Below the pieces are notes generated by a model. The model saw nothing but the letters and a program-made list of their open reading frames with translations, had not been told where the DNA came from and ran no database searches. A stretch of 64,000 nucleotides of DNA from Alteromonas macleodii ATCC 27126 (lineage in GTDB: Bacteria > Pseudomonadota > Gammaproteobacteria > Enterobacterales > Alteromonadaceae). This document shows, in pieces, positions 18,599 to 26,244 of the stretch. Position 1 is the first letter of the stretch. Each line of letters starts with the position of its first letter. Both the position numbers and the translations under genes were made by a program. The stretch covers positions 1,860,001-1,924,000 of the forward strand of contig NC_018632.1 in assembly GCF_000172635.2 (NCBI RefSeq). The letters run 5' to 3'.

Positions 18599-18997
18599 TT
18601 AGATTCTGCCGTTAAGCTCTGTTGAAATAGGAGAGCTTTGAAGACCTTGTTCAGCAATCCACGCTTGAAGTGTCTTACCGTCTGACTCAGGCTCTGCTAA
18701 GTCTTTGCTTGGCATTTTCTTAACCAGTAGAGTACCTACTTCAACCGCATTGCTAGTAAGAGCAGTGCGAATTAGGCTTTGGCCGTTACAAGAAATGCCA
18801 GAGTAGTAATCGCGAAGCTTAAGTTTGTAGTCTGATTGAACGCTACGCATTTTCTTACGTAGTTCGCCCTTGTCATCTGCTTGAACAATTGTGCAAATGT
18901 TTGCAAGTGCTTCGTTGATGTCATTAGCCTGAGCTGCGTTAGAAAAAGCTAAAGTTGATGCTGCAATTACTAGAGAAGTTTTAACGATTTTCAACAT
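18599..18997 (-). CDS. DUF3718 exported protein, paralogue 1
   Basis: This 132-residue protein has a Sec signal peptide ending in AQA at about residue 24 and a mature part of about 108 residues. Cys35 (NICTIVQADDK) and Cys70 (SCNGQSL) form a conserved pair that could make a disulfide. The pattern fits DUF3718, a small exported family of Alteromonadales with no known role; the assignment is from memory of the motif. It differs from paralogue 2 at only nine positions. The ribosome site AAGGAA precedes ATG 18997 closely. The start region is complementary to its own 3' element. Confidence 0.8.
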   Translation of the reverse strand: MLKIVKTSLVIAASTLAFSNAAQANDINEALANICTIVQADDKGELRKKMRSVQSDYKLKLRDYYSGISCNGQSLIRTALTSNAVEVGTLLVKKMPSKDLAEPESDGKTLQAWIAEQGLQSSPISTELNGRI

Positions 18998-19040
18998 GGT
19001 TAAATTCCTTCGGTTGTTGTTATTAAGATTGTGTTCGTTC

Positions 19041-19115
19041 GTTGAGATGCATTAAACCCGAATCTAACTATTTGAAAAACATGTTGTAAAATAACATGGT
19101 ATGTCAATCCATACC
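19041..19115 (-). promoter_or_regulatory. Shared operator-promoter, copy 1
   Basis: The inverted repeat GGTATG-TCAATC-CATACC is at 19098-19115, the most perfect of the four copies. Reading along the minus strand there follow a -35-like TTTTTC (19079-19074), a 17-base spacer, -10 TTTAAT (19056-19051), and six bases later CAACGAAC (19044-19037). Transcription would begin close to there, about 45 bases before ATG 18997. Confidence 0.6.
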
Positions 19116-19213
19116 TAAAGTGTGAGCTTGCGTTACGAGCTCACGCATACCGTAGCTTGATTACCCAAGTCACTGGGTTGAAGAACGTGAAAATTTAAAG
19201 AGACAGAAAGTAA

Positions 19214-19287
19214 AAAGGCCCCGTAGCGGGGCCTTTCATTGCAGCTGACGCTGCAACCATGTTGAATCGACTCACATGGCTATGTGA
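19214..19287 (-). ncRNA. DUF3718 3' element, copy 2 (three hairpins with anti-start)
   Basis: This 74-base element has the same order as copy 1: hairpin TCACAT-N4-ATGTGA (19287-19272), linker with TTCAACATGGTT (19266-19255), hairpin TTGCAGC-N4-GCTGCAA (19256-19239), and terminator hairpin AAAGGCCCCG-N3-CGGGGCCTTT (19236-19214) followed by T/A-rich sequence on the minus strand. The linker is the reverse complement, over 12 bases, of the start region AACCATGTTGAA at 19698-19687. Confidence 0.65.
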
Positions 19288-19295
19288 ATTAGTGC

Positions 19296-19694
19296 TTAGA
19301 TTCTATCGTTAAGCTCAGCAGAAATTGGCGAGCTCTGTAAGCCTTGCTCTGCTATCCACGCTTGAAGTGTTTTGCCGTCTGATTCGGGCTCAGAAAGGTC
19401 TTTGCTTGGCATTTTCTTAACAAGCAGTGTACCTACCTCAACTGCGTTGTTCGTTAAGGCCGTGCGGATAAGGCTTTGACCACCGCATGAAACACCTGAG
19501 TAATAATCACGTAACTTTAATTTGAAGTCTGACTGTACGCGACGCATCTTCTTACGCAATTCGCCTTTGTCGTCAGCCTGAACAATAGTACAGATGTTTG
19601 CTAGTGCCTCGTTTACGTCATTTGCTTGTGCTGCGTTTGAAAAAGCTAATGTTGATGCTGCGATGACTAGAGAAGTTTTAACGATTTTCAACAT
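19296..19694 (-). CDS. DUF3718 exported protein, paralogue 2
   Basis: This 132-residue protein is 123/132 identical to paralogue 1, with the same signal peptide and the same Cys pair (Cys35, Cys70). The two genes are in tandem on the minus strand, about 300 bases apart, each with its own promoter and 3' element, so this is a recent tandem duplication that carried the regulatory parts along. Ribosome site AAGGAAA precedes ATG 19694. Function is unknown. Confidence 0.8.
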   Translation of the reverse strand: MLKIVKTSLVIAASTLAFSNAAQANDVNEALANICTIVQADDKGELRKKMRRVQSDFKLKLRDYYSGVSCGGQSLIRTALTNNAVEVGTLLVKKMPSKDLSEPESDGKTLQAWIAEQGLQSSPISAELNDRI

Positions 19695-19739
19695 GGTTAA
19701 ATTTCCTTCGTTATATTTGTTTAATTAATCGGTTTGTCT

Positions 19740-19815
19740 GTTCGGGATTAATTAAAAAACAATCAGGTCGAATGAAAAACATTCATTCAAATAACAAGGT
19801 ATATCGAATAATACG
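19740..19815 (-). promoter_or_regulatory. Shared operator-promoter, copy 2
   Basis: The site GGTATA-TCGAAT-AATACG at 19798-19815 is a degraded form of the inverted repeat. Along the minus strand follow -35-like TTTTTC (19779-19774), a 17-base spacer, -10 TTTAAT (19756-19751) and GAACAGAC (19743-19736). The remaining sequence up to the SorC stop at 20027 is A/T-rich; I see no gene in it. Confidence 0.55.
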
Positions 19816-20026
19816 TTAGACTAAAGATGTAAGAGGTATGAAATGCGCTGTAGCCTTTAGTATTAAAGGGCGCAGGCAAACTAAGTTGAATTGCAATTGC
19901 AGATCAATAAATAGCCAAGTAAAGTGCAAAAAAACAACGTTAATGCTGTTATTTTGCTTTTTGTTGAAGTTAATGCGTATTAAAAATGTACGCAATAGGC
20001 ATTGTATTAATAAGAAAAGAACGAAA

Positions 20027-20983
20027 TTAAGAAGTAAGCAGTGCTGAGGCAGTACGTTCTGTCGTGATGAGCCCATTGAGCAATTTCGATCGCAGAGCGC
20101 CTCTTATAGCGTGCAGTTTGTTGTCGCCCGCTGCAACACCTACTACAGGCTTTTCTGGCGTTGCTTTCAACTTAAAGCTCGTTACTCTCTCGTTAATATC
20201 GCAACTAATCAACGCACCTTCTTCATTAAAGATCCAGCTTATGATTTCGCCACTTGCACCAGATTCAGCGAGGGTTGCTAATTGATCATCGTCGATAAAT
20301 CCGTCTTTATACAATGGAGACACACTGCCTAAGTTACCAATGCCTACGAAGCTAATATCCGCTTGTTCGGCAAGCGTGTGAATTCTAGATATGTGTTGTT
20401 GCTGTTGCCAAATTTCCCGTTCTAGTTTACTTGATGCTATTACAGGGATAGGCATAGGATAATGCTGTGCTTTAACTCTGTCGGCTACGTGAACAGCAAC
20501 GTCATAACGCGTCGCCTCTCCGTTATCAGCAATATTACCAACAAGGGAAACAATTTTATGCTGAGGGCAGTGAAGTATTGACAATTCATCAGCACAGGCA
20601 CGCAGTACACGGCCAGTGCCAAACGCGATGGTTTGTGGAGCGTCGAATTTTAAAGCTCTTTCTATTGCTGCTGCACCCGCTTGACCAAGGCCAAGCGTTG
20701 AATTGGGATCGTCATCAACACTGGGCACAACTTCACAGAAAGTTAATCCGAATTTTTTCTTTATGCCTTGCGCTAATTCCATACATCTAGCAATCGGGTG
20801 TTCTAAGCGCACTTTCACAAGACCTTCCGACATGGATAACGCCACTAAGCGTTGTGCGCTTTGGCGTGATGTTTTGAGCGTTTTAGCTATCTCATCTTGC
20901 GTCTTACCACCAACATAGTACATCCATCCTGCTCTGGCGGCCTCGTCGAGTTTATTGAGTTCGTTTTGTGCTTTCTTACTCAT
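20027..20983 (-). CDS. SorC-family sugar-binding transcriptional regulator
   Basis: This 318-residue regulator has an N-terminal helix-turn-helix (GKTQDEIAKTLKTSRQSAQRLV, residues about 26-47) and a SorC/DeoR-type sugar-phosphate effector domain with FGTGRVLRACADEL and GIGNLG motifs. Such proteins respond to phosphorylated sugars or polyols. Its start overlaps the stop of the HAD phosphatase gene (ATGA at 20983-20980), so the two are translationally coupled. Divergent from it lie a permease and a mannitol-type dehydrogenase, its likely targets; an 18-base palindrome at 22015-22032 is a candidate operator. Confidence 0.86.
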   Translation of the reverse strand: MSKKAQNELNKLDEAARAGWMYYVGGKTQDEIAKTLKTSRQSAQRLVALSMSEGLVKVRLEHPIARCMELAQGIKKKFGLTFCEVVPSVDDDPNSTLGLGQAGAAAIERALKFDAPQTIAFGTGRVLRACADELSILHCPQHKIVSLVGNIADNGEATRYDVAVHVADRVKAQHYPMPIPVIASSKLEREIWQQQQHISRIHTLAEQADISFVGIGNLGSVSPLYKDGFIDDDQLATLAESGASGEIISWIFNEEGALISCDINERVTSFKLKATPEKPVVGVAAGDNKLHAIRGALRSKLLNGLITTERTASALLTS

Positions 20984-21660
20984 TTAATTTTTCTCATGTC
21001 AAAAATGTCAGGGATTCGAGAGCAAAACTCGTCCCATGAATTAATGGTGTTGTCCGATGTCACAATACAATTCTGTAGATGTGCGCCACCTGTATAGTGG
21101 AAGTAGCGCATGTCTGCGGCTTTAGCGGCAGCGATCCCCGGCTGAGAGTCTTCAATAACTAGGCAGTTTTTAGGGGCAATGTTGAGCGCATTTGCCGCAT
21201 ATAAAAATAAATCTGGTGCTGGCTTGCCTTTATTTACGAGTGCTCGCGTGAAAATGCGGCCTTCAAAATAGGAAAGAAGCCCTGTACTGGTTAACGCCTT
21301 TGTTGTTCTTTCAGGTGAACTGCTTGTGGCGACACAAAATGGAATACCTAGTGAGTTAAGTGCAGAAAGTACAGAGGTGATACCGGTAGTCTTTTGTAAA
21401 TGGCACTCGAAGCTGTCGAACAGTAATCCATGGAATTTGTTTTTCATGGACGTGGTAAGTGTGAGCGCAAAGTCATCTTTTAACTTACCCTGAACGTGCT
21501 CCATGCTCTTGCCAAGAAAATGCTCTATAAAATATTGTTTCGATAATGCAATATCGAAACTAGACAGAAGTGCTTGCCACGCCTGCATCGACAGCACTTC
21601 ACTGTCAATCAGTACGCCATCACAATCAAAAATCACCAGTTCCACGTTGTGTGCCTGCAA
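20980..21660 (-). CDS. HAD-superfamily phosphatase (beta-phosphoglucomutase/YieH-like)
   Basis: This 226-residue HAD subfamily IA protein has the nucleophile motif DCDGVLIDSE (Asp12, Asp14), the Ser/Thr motif ATSSSPERT, the Lys motif NKGKPAPD and the acidic motif VIEDSQPG. Members dephosphorylate sugar or polyol phosphates, or isomerise them. Context with a polyol dehydrogenase and SorC regulator suggests that it acts on a polyol or sugar phosphate, perhaps setting the effector level. That role is inferred. It heads a two-gene operon with the regulator. Confidence 0.85.
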   Translation of the reverse strand: MQAHNVELVIFDCDGVLIDSEVLSMQAWQALLSSFDIALSKQYFIEHFLGKSMEHVQGKLKDDFALTLTTSMKNKFHGLLFDSFECHLQKTTGITSVLSALNSLGIPFCVATSSSPERTTKALTSTGLLSYFEGRIFTRALVNKGKPAPDLFLYAANALNIAPKNCLVIEDSQPGIAAAKAADMRYFHYTGGAHLQNCIVTSDNTINSWDEFCSRIPDIFDMRKIK

Positions 21661-22100
21661 GAGTCACCTTCCTTTAAGTATTAACATTTAACCAACGTCC
21701 CCTTGCCAATTCCGTATTCGTACACCAAAGGTCAACAGGCCCTAATTATATGAACATTTGCCTAAGTGTAAGGTAATTGATGGCGTTTGTTCTACCTTAA
21801 CAAGCAGTTCTTGAGTCATACGACTACATACGCGGTTTTCGGCCTCAAATTTCGTCTCTAAAATTTCTTCATAGTATCAATTGGATAAATTATATCGCGT
21901 TTATTTTGATTGGTTAAATGTGCATTTTTATTGTGTTAATTAAATAAACAAGCCTCCATTTATTTTGTTAATGGCTGTTTACAAAGTAGAGGGTATATGC
22001 AAATATTTACAAAAATTGAGATATATCTCAATGCCTGGGCAAATGCTCTTGAAGTATTTTGAAACCAGTGGGAAATACACCTACAACACGAGATTTGAAG
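21661..22100. promoter_or_regulatory. Divergent intergenic region of the polyol locus, with 18-base palindrome
   Basis: This 440-base gap separates the HAD-SorC operon from the permease-dehydrogenase operon. The perfect palindrome ATTGAGATATATCTCAAT lies at 22015-22032, about 69 bases before the permease start, a good place for an operator. A copy of a dispersed repeat (CAAAGGTCAACAGG, then CCCTAA) is at 21726-21745. The remainder is A/T-rich; I see no gene there. Confidence 0.55.
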
Positions 22101-23816
22101 ATGAAGTCGACGTCTAGTGATATTGATATTTCACAAGTTAGTGACGAGCAACTCCCCGTCGCTAAACATAAACTGAAAGGCTGGAAGCATTTCATGGGCT
22201 TGTACGCCGGTGAACATGTTGCAGCCACTGAATTTGTATTTGGTGCAACCTTTGTTGCGCTAGGCGCCACCATGACCGACATTCTGTTGGGTTTATTAAT
22301 TGGTAATCTACTTGCTGTCCTAAGCTGGACACTTATCACTACGCCTATCGCTGTAGATACCCGTTTGAGCTTGTACTCGTATCTTCAGAAAATAGCTGGC
22401 GACTCTATGACCAAGCTCTATAACTGGGCGAATGTCATCATATTTACAGTGATATCGGCCGCTATGATTACGGTGTCGGCAACCGCCGTGCGTTTTGCAT
22501 TGAACATTCCGGCGCAGTTAAATTGGTATCCGACTAATTTAGCTTTTGTTGCCGTCGTGCTTGCAGTCGGTGTGATAGTTGTCTTTGTCGCTATGTATGG
22601 CTTTAACGCCGTTTCCAATTTTTCTCGTATTTGTGCGCCTTGGTTGTTCACCATGTTCATTTGCGGTCCACTTATTCTAATGCCTGCACTCGCTGAATCT
22701 GTAATTGGGCAAACGTTTCTTACATCGTGGAATGACTTTATTCATATCGGTAGTACATCGGTGTGGACGGGCTTCACCCAAAGTGGTGAGCCTGGTATTG
22801 GTTTATTAGAAGTGATTGGCTTTTCGTGGGCAGCGAACACAATAACGCATTTCGGCCTTATTGATATGGCATTACTGCGTTTTGCCAAGCGTAAACGTTA
22901 CGGTTTATGTACGTCGGCGGGTATGTTATTTGGTCATTATATTGCATGGATTTCAGCCGGTATTATGGGCGCAGGAACAGCGGTTATTGTTCAAAAGTCC
23001 ATTGGTAAATTAGACCCGGGCGATGTGGCTTTCCATGCATTAGGTCTTTCTGGACTCGTTATTGTTATCGTTGCAGGTTGGACTACAGCAAACGCGAATC
23101 TCTATCGCGCTGGACTTGCCGCGCAAGCCATTTTTAAAGATAAATCACGTACCACAACGACCGCGGTCGTCGGTATGGTCACCGTTGCAATTGCGTGTTT
23201 CCCGTTCGTGTTTACTAAATTACTGCCACTGTTAACGTATGCTGGATTACTTGTTGTTCCTGTAGGAGCAATTGTGTTCGCAGAGCACATGATTTTTCCG
23301 CGTATTGGATTCACACGTTATTGGGCACATTATCAAAGCCTTACTCACAGCACGCCAGCGGTAGCGAGTTGGGGTTTGGGGCTTGTGTTTGGCTTTGGTT
23401 TAAACGTCTTAGACGTCATGTCTTTCTACTATCTATTCATACCCACGTGGTTCTTCACCATAGTTGTCTATACAGCGCTGGCCGCCAAGTATGGCGCAAA
23501 ACAAGCTTATCCTGAGCAAGAAGCACAAGTAGATGCTTTCAATGCACGTGTTGAAGCTTATCAGCAGCAAGAAGCGGCGTTAGAAAACGAACACGTTGAA
23601 GACGTTACTGCCGTATCTAAATTACTGCGTCTTACTTCGCTAGCGAGTTTGTTGGTGTCCATAGCATTGGCAATCAAAACTTTTTCTCTTAGTGACACGG
23701 TTGCCGCTTACGAATTGAACCGAGACCTATTCTTTAATGTTGGGTTCGCGTGCACCGTTATCTATTTCGTTACTGCGTATTGGGCGATGCGTCGCCACAA
23801 AGCGTTACAAAGCTAA
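22101..23816 (+). CDS. NCS1-family permease (purine/cytosine permease-like)
   Basis: This integral membrane protein, about 571 residues from ATG 22101, has some twelve hydrophobic segments and the NCS1 look: GEHVAATEFVFGATFVALG in the first helix and IGFSWAANTITHFGL in the middle. The best-known NCS1 members carry cytosine, hydantoin or allantoin with H+ or Na+. Here the gene is followed 10 bases later by a mannitol-type dehydrogenase and faces a SorC regulator, so a polyol is a likely cargo; that is inference. The frame opens at TTG 22059; I chose the first ATG, though the ribosome site is weak. Confidence 0.82.
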   Translation: MKSTSSDIDISQVSDEQLPVAKHKLKGWKHFMGLYAGEHVAATEFVFGATFVALGATMTDILLGLLIGNLLAVLSWTLITTPIAVDTRLSLYSYLQKIAGDSMTKLYNWANVIIFTVISAAMITVSATAVRFALNIPAQLNWYPTNLAFVAVVLAVGVIVVFVAMYGFNAVSNFSRICAPWLFTMFICGPLILMPALAESVIGQTFLTSWNDFIHIGSTSVWTGFTQSGEPGIGLLEVIGFSWAANTITHFGLIDMALLRFAKRKRYGLCTSAGMLFGHYIAWISAGIMGAGTAVIVQKSIGKLDPGDVAFHALGLSGLVIVIVAGWTTANANLYRAGLAAQAIFKDKSRTTTTAVVGMVTVAIACFPFVFTKLLPLLTYAGLLVVPVGAIVFAEHMIFPRIGFTRYWAHYQSLTHSTPAVASWGLGLVFGFGLNVLDVMSFYYLFIPTWFFTIVVYTALAAKYGAKQAYPEQEAQVDAFNARVEAYQQQEAALENEHVEDVTAVSKLLRLTSLASLLVSIALAIKTFSLSDTVAAYELNRDLFFNVGFACTVIYFVTAYWAMRRHKALQS

Positions 23817-23826
23817 TAAGGTTCTT

Positions 23827-25344
23827 ATGCAATCTCAAACGTCTATTTTATTGAACAGAGCGAACTTATCGTCGTTGCCAAATGACATAAGGCGTCCAGC
23901 TTATGATGTGGAGAACGTTCAAACGGGTATTGTTCACATTGGTGTGGGTGGTTTTCATCGGGCACATGAAGCCATGTATGTAGACAGATTAATGGCAAAA
24001 ACCGGCGATCTATCGTGGGGCATTTGTGGTGTGGGTCTTCGCGAGAACGACCGTGCGATGAAAAAAGTGTTCGACGAACAAGATAACTTATATACCTTGG
24101 TTGAAAAGCACAATGACGGTTCCCGCAGTGCATCAGTTATCGGTGCAATGACGGGGTTTTTAATGGCGCCGGACGATCCTCAAGCAGTCATTGATAAAAT
24201 GGCTGAGCCCGAAGTACGCATCGTATCGTTAACCATTACCGAAGGTGGCTATAATTTTGATGCTTCCTCAGGGGAATTTATTACCACTAACCCTGATGTC
24301 ATTCACGATATCGAAAACCCCAAAACGCCTAAACTGGTTTTCGGCTATTTAGTTGCAGCGCTTAAAAAACGCAAAGAAAATAACGTAAGGCCTTTTACCG
24401 TTATGTCCTGTGACAATATTCAACACAATGGCCATGTGTTAAAGAAAATGCTGCTTGCGTATATTGAACTGTTTGACCAAGCGTTTGCTAGTTGGGTTGA
24501 CGAAAACGTGAGTTTCCCTAATTCAATGGTAGACAGAATAACGCCTGCAACCACAAATGAAGATATCGCAACGTTATGGGCTCAGGGCGTAGAAGATGCT
24601 TGGCCTGTAGTGTGTGAGCCTTTTGACCAGTGGGTTATTGAAGATGACTTTTGCAATACCAAGCCGTGTTTAGATTTAGTAGGCGCGCAGTTTGTAAGCG
24701 ATGTGGCACCGTACGAAAAGCTTAAGCTTCGTATGCTTAATGCGGGCCATTCAGTACTTGGGTTGGTTGGTTCTGTAGCAGGGCTTGAAACTATCCATGA
24801 AAGTGTTGAAGCGAAACAGTTAAAGCGTCTTCTATCAATCTTTATGGAACAAGAGGTTATGCCAACACTCGACCCAGTAGAGGGGATTGACGTGTATGAA
24901 TACAGAGATACGCTGCTATCTCGTTTCTCCAACCCTTTCATTAAAGATACGCTAGCGCGAATTTGCCTTGAAAGTTCGGCTAAGCTTCCGGTGTTTTTAT
25001 TTCCCACCGTACGAGATAATTTGGCGGCCAACAGAGACACCGATATAAGTGCTTTAGTTGTTGCTTGCTGGGCCTTCTATTCAGACAGGCATGCCTCTCA
25101 AGACGGGAAGTCACTTGAAATCAACGATGTGTTAGCTGATAAGTTACACAACGCGGCTAGTAATAACCAAATAGACAGCCTTAGTTTTTTAATGCTAGAA
25201 GAAGTATTTGGTAAGCTGGTTGATGAAGCGCGTTTTACCGCTAGTTTCCAGGGCTTTGTAGAGCGCTTGTATCAACAAGAGCCGGTGTTGCTGATTAGCG
25301 AAAAGGTAGCAAACAATAAACTCGAGCTTGCCAGAGCTTGTTAG
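23827..25344 (+). CDS. Mannitol 2-dehydrogenase-family polyol dehydrogenase
   Basis: This long-chain polyol dehydrogenase, 505 residues from ATG 23827, oxidises a polyol such as mannitol to a ketose with NAD+. It has the N-terminal NAD motif HIGVGGFHRAH and the active-site run with Lys300, Asn305 and His308 (KLRMLNAGH), as in Pseudomonas mannitol 2-dehydrogenase. D-arabinitol dehydrogenase and fructuronate reductase are relatives and cannot be excluded. The frame is open 30 codons further up inside the permease gene, but AAGG just before ATG 23827 and the usual length favour this start. A terminator follows at 25374-25400. Confidence 0.88.
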   Translation: MQSQTSILLNRANLSSLPNDIRRPAYDVENVQTGIVHIGVGGFHRAHEAMYVDRLMAKTGDLSWGICGVGLRENDRAMKKVFDEQDNLYTLVEKHNDGSRSASVIGAMTGFLMAPDDPQAVIDKMAEPEVRIVSLTITEGGYNFDASSGEFITTNPDVIHDIENPKTPKLVFGYLVAALKKRKENNVRPFTVMSCDNIQHNGHVLKKMLLAYIELFDQAFASWVDENVSFPNSMVDRITPATTNEDIATLWAQGVEDAWPVVCEPFDQWVIEDDFCNTKPCLDLVGAQFVSDVAPYEKLKLRMLNAGHSVLGLVGSVAGLETIHESVEAKQLKRLLSIFMEQEVMPTLDPVEGIDVYEYRDTLLSRFSNPFIKDTLARICLESSAKLPVFLFPTVRDNLAANRDTDISALVVACWAFYSDRHASQDGKSLEINDVLADKLHNAASNNQIDSLSFLMLEEVFGKLVDEARFTASFQGFVERLYQQEPVLLISEKVANNKLELARAC

Positions 25345-25373
25345 ATTGTATTGGTAATCTGCATTAGTACGAA

Positions 25374-25400
25374 GGGGAGTAGGGAATACTCTCCTTTTTT
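25374..25400 (+). terminator. Terminator of the permease-dehydrogenase operon
   Basis: GGGGAGTA (25374-25381) pairs with TACTCTCC (25387-25394) with one G-U pair, followed by six T residues. Confidence 0.8.
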
Positions 25401-25434
25401 ATGCATTGAATTTTATAGACTGATACAAAAGAAA

Positions 25435-25508
25435 AAAGCGACCCGAGGGTCGCTTTCTAAAGTGCAGATTTCTCTGCAACCATGTTGAACTGGTTCACAT
25501 GGTGTGAA
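25435..25508 (-). ncRNA. DUF3718 3' element, copy 3 (three hairpins with anti-start)
   Basis: The third 74-base copy reads along the minus strand: hairpin TTCACA-N3-TGTGAA (25508-25494), linker with TTCAACATGGTT (25489-25478), hairpin TGCAGA-N4-TCTGCA (25478-25463), and terminator hairpin AAAGCGACC-N4-GGTCGCTTT (25456-25435) followed by a T-run. The linker is the reverse complement, over 12 bases, of the start region AACCATGTTGAA at 25911-25900. Confidence 0.65.
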
Positions 25509-25514
25509 ACTGTT

Positions 25515-25907
25515 TTATAGGCGGTCGTTGATAACCGCAGCAATTGGGTTATCTTGCAGACCGTTTTCCGCAACCCAAGCTTGAAGTGTTTTTCCGTCAG
25601 CTTCAGGTGCTTCTAAATCACTTTTTGGCATTTTCTTAACAAGTAACTCGCCAGCTTCTAAAGCATTGTTTAGCAGTGCTGTACGAATTAGGCTGTTACC
25701 GCCACAGCTAATTGCTGAGTAGTAGTCTTTAAGTTTCATACGGTAGTCTGATTCGACTGAACGCATTTTCTTACGTAGTTCGCCTTTATCGTCCGCTTGA
25801 ACGATAGTGCAAATATTCGCTAGTGCTTCGTTAACATCAGCCTGTGCTACGCCCGACACACCTAATGTCGCTGCGATAACAAGAGAAGTTTTAACAATTT
25901 TCAACAT
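25515..25907 (-). CDS. DUF3718 exported protein, paralogue 3
   Basis: This 130-residue protein is a more diverged member of the set. The signal peptide differs (IAATLGVSGVAQAD), but the core with Cys33 and Cys68 and the C-terminal DGKTLQAWVAENGLQ are kept. It is about 5.8 kb from the tandem pair, on the other side of the polyol locus, and again has its own shared promoter and 3' element. Ribosome site GAGGAA precedes ATG 25907. Function is unknown. Confidence 0.8.
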   Translation of the reverse strand: MLKIVKTSLVIAATLGVSGVAQADVNEALANICTIVQADDKGELRKKMRSVESDYRMKLKDYYSAISCGGNSLIRTALLNNALEAGELLVKKMPKSDLEAPEADGKTLQAWVAENGLQDNPIAAVINDRL

Positions 25908-25944
25908 GGTTAATTCCTCAAGTACTTCTATAGATTGTTTGTTT

Positions 25945-26020
25945 GTTCGGGAGGATTAAACGACAAAAATGAAATCTTGAAAACGTTCTAAGCGATACTT
26001 AGGTATGTGGTTTCATAAGT
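25945..26020 (-). promoter_or_regulatory. Shared operator-promoter, copy 3
   Basis: The site GGTATG-TGGTTT-CATAAG at 26003-26020 matches the inverted repeat with two changes. Along the minus strand follow -35-like TTTTCA (25983-25978), a 17-base spacer, -10 TTTAAT (25960-25955) and, six bases on, GAACAAAC (25948-25941). Confidence 0.6.
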
Positions 26021-26135
26021 ATAGTAAGGTAATTGAATTAAGCCTCTGTCGTTCGCATCGAGGCTTGAACCACTCTTTTACAAAAACAATTCTTTAGTGC
26101 CTTTTTGTGGTGCAGGGCTGACAATAATCACTTGA

Positions 26136-26161
26136 AAGTGATATGTTATAAAGTAACACTT
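26136..26161 (+). promoter_or_regulatory. Zur box upstream of zur
   Basis: AAGTGATATGTTA and TAAAGTAACACTT form an imperfect inverted repeat around a GTTATA core that resembles the gammaproteobacterial Zur operator. It lies 84 bases before the Zur-like gene, so autoregulation of a Zur-dihydroorotase operon is likely. Confidence 0.65.
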
Positions 26162-26244
26162 AAGGTGCGTAATTAATCGCTTTGGGTTGTGAACGCCATG
26201 CCATTTAATGTCACAGGAAATCGTCATTTTGACGCTAGGGTTAT

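Noticed and set aside
19838..20047. A 69-codon plus-strand frame upstream of the tandem DUF3718 genes
   Set aside because: No ribosome site, overlaps the end of the SorC gene, and has a Lys/Cys/Arg composition typical of noncoding A/T-rich DNA.
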